DNA of 7,408 nucleotides from Candidatus Bathyarchaeota archaeon (GTDB taxonomy: Archaea; Thermoproteota; Bathyarchaeia; 40CM-2-53-6), in the NCBI GenBank assembly GCA_005884605.1, contig VBBE01000175.1, forward strand, positions 1 to 7,408, in the 5' to 3' direction. Made by a program: the position numbers and the translations under genes. Below the pieces are notes generated by a model. The model was not told the DNA's origin and did no database searches. It saw only the letters and a list, made by a program, of their open reading frames with translations. Position 1 is the first letter of the stretch, and every line of letters begins with the position of its first letter. This document shows, piece after piece, positions 6,349-7,408 of this stretch.

Positions 6349-6358
6349 GCTTTTTTTT
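6334..6358 (+). terminator. Two T-runs (T7 and T8) downstream of lplA
   Basis: On the plus strand T7 (6334-6340) and T8 (6351-6358) lie 10 bases apart, about 215 bases after the lplA stop. Archaeal RNA polymerase terminates at U-runs without needing a hairpin, so transcripts from lplB-lplA could end here after reading antisense through the convergent RHH-like gene. On the other strand the same runs flank that gene's start codons. Confidence 0.4.
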
Positions 6359-6439
6359 CGCGTTTATCACTTGAGTCCTGGAAAAAACGACCCGAAGAGA
6401 TACTTTAGACGACTGGTACATTTGTGGGGGGTGGAGATC

Positions 6440-6447
6440 ATATAAGT
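6440..6447 (-). promoter_or_regulatory. TATA-like element for the RHH-like gene
   Basis: The minus strand reads CTTATATG here, between the tnpB stop (6462) and the RHH-like gene (start 6348). It is the best TATA-like string in the gap. It could equally lie within the right end of the transposable element. Confidence 0.25.
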
Positions 6448-6461
6448 CTGCCGGGGTTCTG

Positions 6462-7408
6462 TCAAGTCTTTGTCGGATGGATTGTCGTAGTTGCTTGTTG
6501 ACTTAACTTGCCTCCATCGACTTTGAGGATTAGGGTCGCGTTCTCCGGTTCCTGTTCCTCTACCATTGCTTCACCTGGAGGCCCGTTGGGGCTGAACCTC
6601 AGCCCTCTCGCGGCTATGTTCCTAGCCGCGTTCTCGTCCCTGTCTAGGATGGCTCCACAGTGTGGACACCACAGTAGACGTTGGGTGCTCTCTAGGGTCT
6701 TGTACCCGCATATTGAGCACCGTTTTGACGTGTCTCTAGCAGGAACATAGATTACCTTCACTCCTTCCCATCGTGCCTTGTACTCTATCTGTAGTTGTAG
6801 CTCTCCATAGCTCCAGCCGTTCATCCTTGCGCGACGGTTTCTGGACTGTCCGTTGCCCCTGCGGTAGAGCCTTCTCATCCCAGTCAGCTTCTCCATTACT
6901 ATTCCATACCGTCGGGTCTTCGCGTCTTCAACTATTCTCTTGGACACGCTGTGAAGTAGTGGCTGTACACGGTTCCCTGTTTCTCTCCATACTTGGAGAA
7001 GACTCGTGTCCTTATTCGCGCATCGTTTCTTTGGAATAGGCTCTTTACATGACGATATGTAGACTTGGTATCGGTGACTTTTGACAGATCGTATCGTCGC
7101 ACATCTTGTCTATTGATGCGTTTGTCACATTGTTCAGATTACGGTCTATGCCAACGTATCCTTCTGGGGCAATCTCGGTTGCTTCTTTCGAGTAGCTTAT
7201 GCTTAGCGAGTCTGAGGTTAACGTTACCGAGCGAACGTCTAGCCCTGAGAGGGCCTGTAGCTTGTGACCATTCAGCTTGACATGTGCGTACTGTCCGGGT
7301 TTGAGAGGTAGTCTGAGGTGACCATTCTGTATCTTGAACCCATACCATATGCTCAGCATCAGTTTTTTTGCGCATGGGAGCTTTGTTCGGGGGCTCTTCT
7401 TGTTGGCC
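6462..7408 (-). pseudogene. tnpB: IS605-family TnpB (RNA-guided nuclease), frame broken twice, cut by window edge
   Basis: TnpB is the RNA-guided RuvC-like nuclease of IS200/IS605 elements, an ancestor of Cas12. The frame enters at the right edge (NKKSPRTKLPCAKKLMLS) and carries the first catalytic aspartate in GYVGIDRNLNN (GAC at 7144-7146). Near 7105 the product continues one frame over (DVRRYDLSKVTDTKSTYRH ... FSKYGEKQG). Near 6974-6977 it shifts again (RVQPLLHSVSKRIVEDAK). Each switch fits one lost G. The rest is intact: catalytic Glu in YGIVMEKLTG (6891-6893), zinc-binding CSIC/CPHC with 13 residues between pairs, and the third acidic motif DRDENAARN. The stop is TGA 6462-6464. Restored, the visible part is about 316 residues of a family usually nearer 400, so the N-terminus and element left end lie outside. 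No tnpA is visible, though it could lie beyond the right edge. The two breaks could be real decay or base-calling errors. Confidence 0.9.
6589..6630 (-). ncRNA. Two tandem hairpins in tnpB 3' end: candidate omega-RNA scaffold part
   Basis: Read on the tnpB strand, CGCGGCTA/TAGCCGCG forms a perfect 8-bp stem with a 6-base loop (6630-6609). After three bases, GGGCTGA/TCAGCCC forms a perfect 7-bp stem with a 3-base loop (6605-6589). They lie 127-168 bases upstream of the stop codon. In studied TnpB systems the guide RNA comes from the 3' part of tnpB and the element's right end, so these may be its first structured part. The RNA ends cannot be set from sequence. Confidence 0.4.

Noticed and set aside
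6508..7280. Plus-strand open frames opposite tnpB
   Set aside because: They are Ser/Leu/Arg-rich products with no family features, complementary to strongly recognised TnpB coding sequence.

Overview
This window looks like chromosomal DNA from an uncultured archaeon, probably of the Thermoproteota (Bathyarchaeia- or Nitrososphaeria-like). That placement is an inference. It rests on a two-gene lipoate-protein ligase of the Thermoplasma type, short ribbon-helix-helix-like proteins, small membrane-anchored proteins with an extracellular beta domain, A/T-rich TATA-like elements instead of bacterial -35/-10 boxes, few Shine-Dalgarno sites, and a TnpB of a style I associate with these archaea. No rRNA, tRNA or CRISPR array is visible.

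Layout, left to right. 2-253 (+) is the end of a small one-helix membrane protein that enters from the left edge. 258-908 (+) is a three-helix membrane protein with a cysteine-containing exterior domain. 976-1378 (-) is a membrane-anchored beta-rich protein. 1659-2418 (+) is a broken corA magnesium-channel gene, with an in-frame TAG, a +1 frameshift at an A6 run and a missing central segment. 2419-2768 is non-coding with a 12-bp perfect palindrome. 2769-3848 (+) is a membrane-anchored family 5 glycoside hydrolase with its catalytic residues intact. 3849-4309 is mostly non-coding with a doubtful zinc-ribbon ORF. 4310-4936 (+) is a two-part RHH protein with no ordinary start codon. 4937-5062 carries nested palindromes and a TATA-like box ahead of 5063-5347 (+) lplB and 5351-6118 (+) lplA. 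6076-6348 (-) is a small RHH-like protein that overlaps lplA tail to tail. 6462-7408 (-) is the C-terminal three quarters or so of an IS605-family TnpB whose frame is broken twice and which runs off the right edge.

The best-understood unit is lplB-lplA. Its products should together activate free lipoate and attach it to 2-oxoacid dehydrogenase E2 or glycine-cleavage H proteins. The left half encodes cell-surface and membrane functions, including polysaccharide cleavage, with no visible operon.

The most interesting structure is a pair of perfect hairpins, 8-bp and 7-bp stems three bases apart, inside the 3' end of tnpB on its sense strand, where the guide (omega) RNA of TnpB systems usually begins. 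A second pattern is that four frame breaks in 7.4 kb look like single-base gains or losses, three at or beside a homopolymer run. Some may therefore be sequence errors; only corA carries additional, independent damage.
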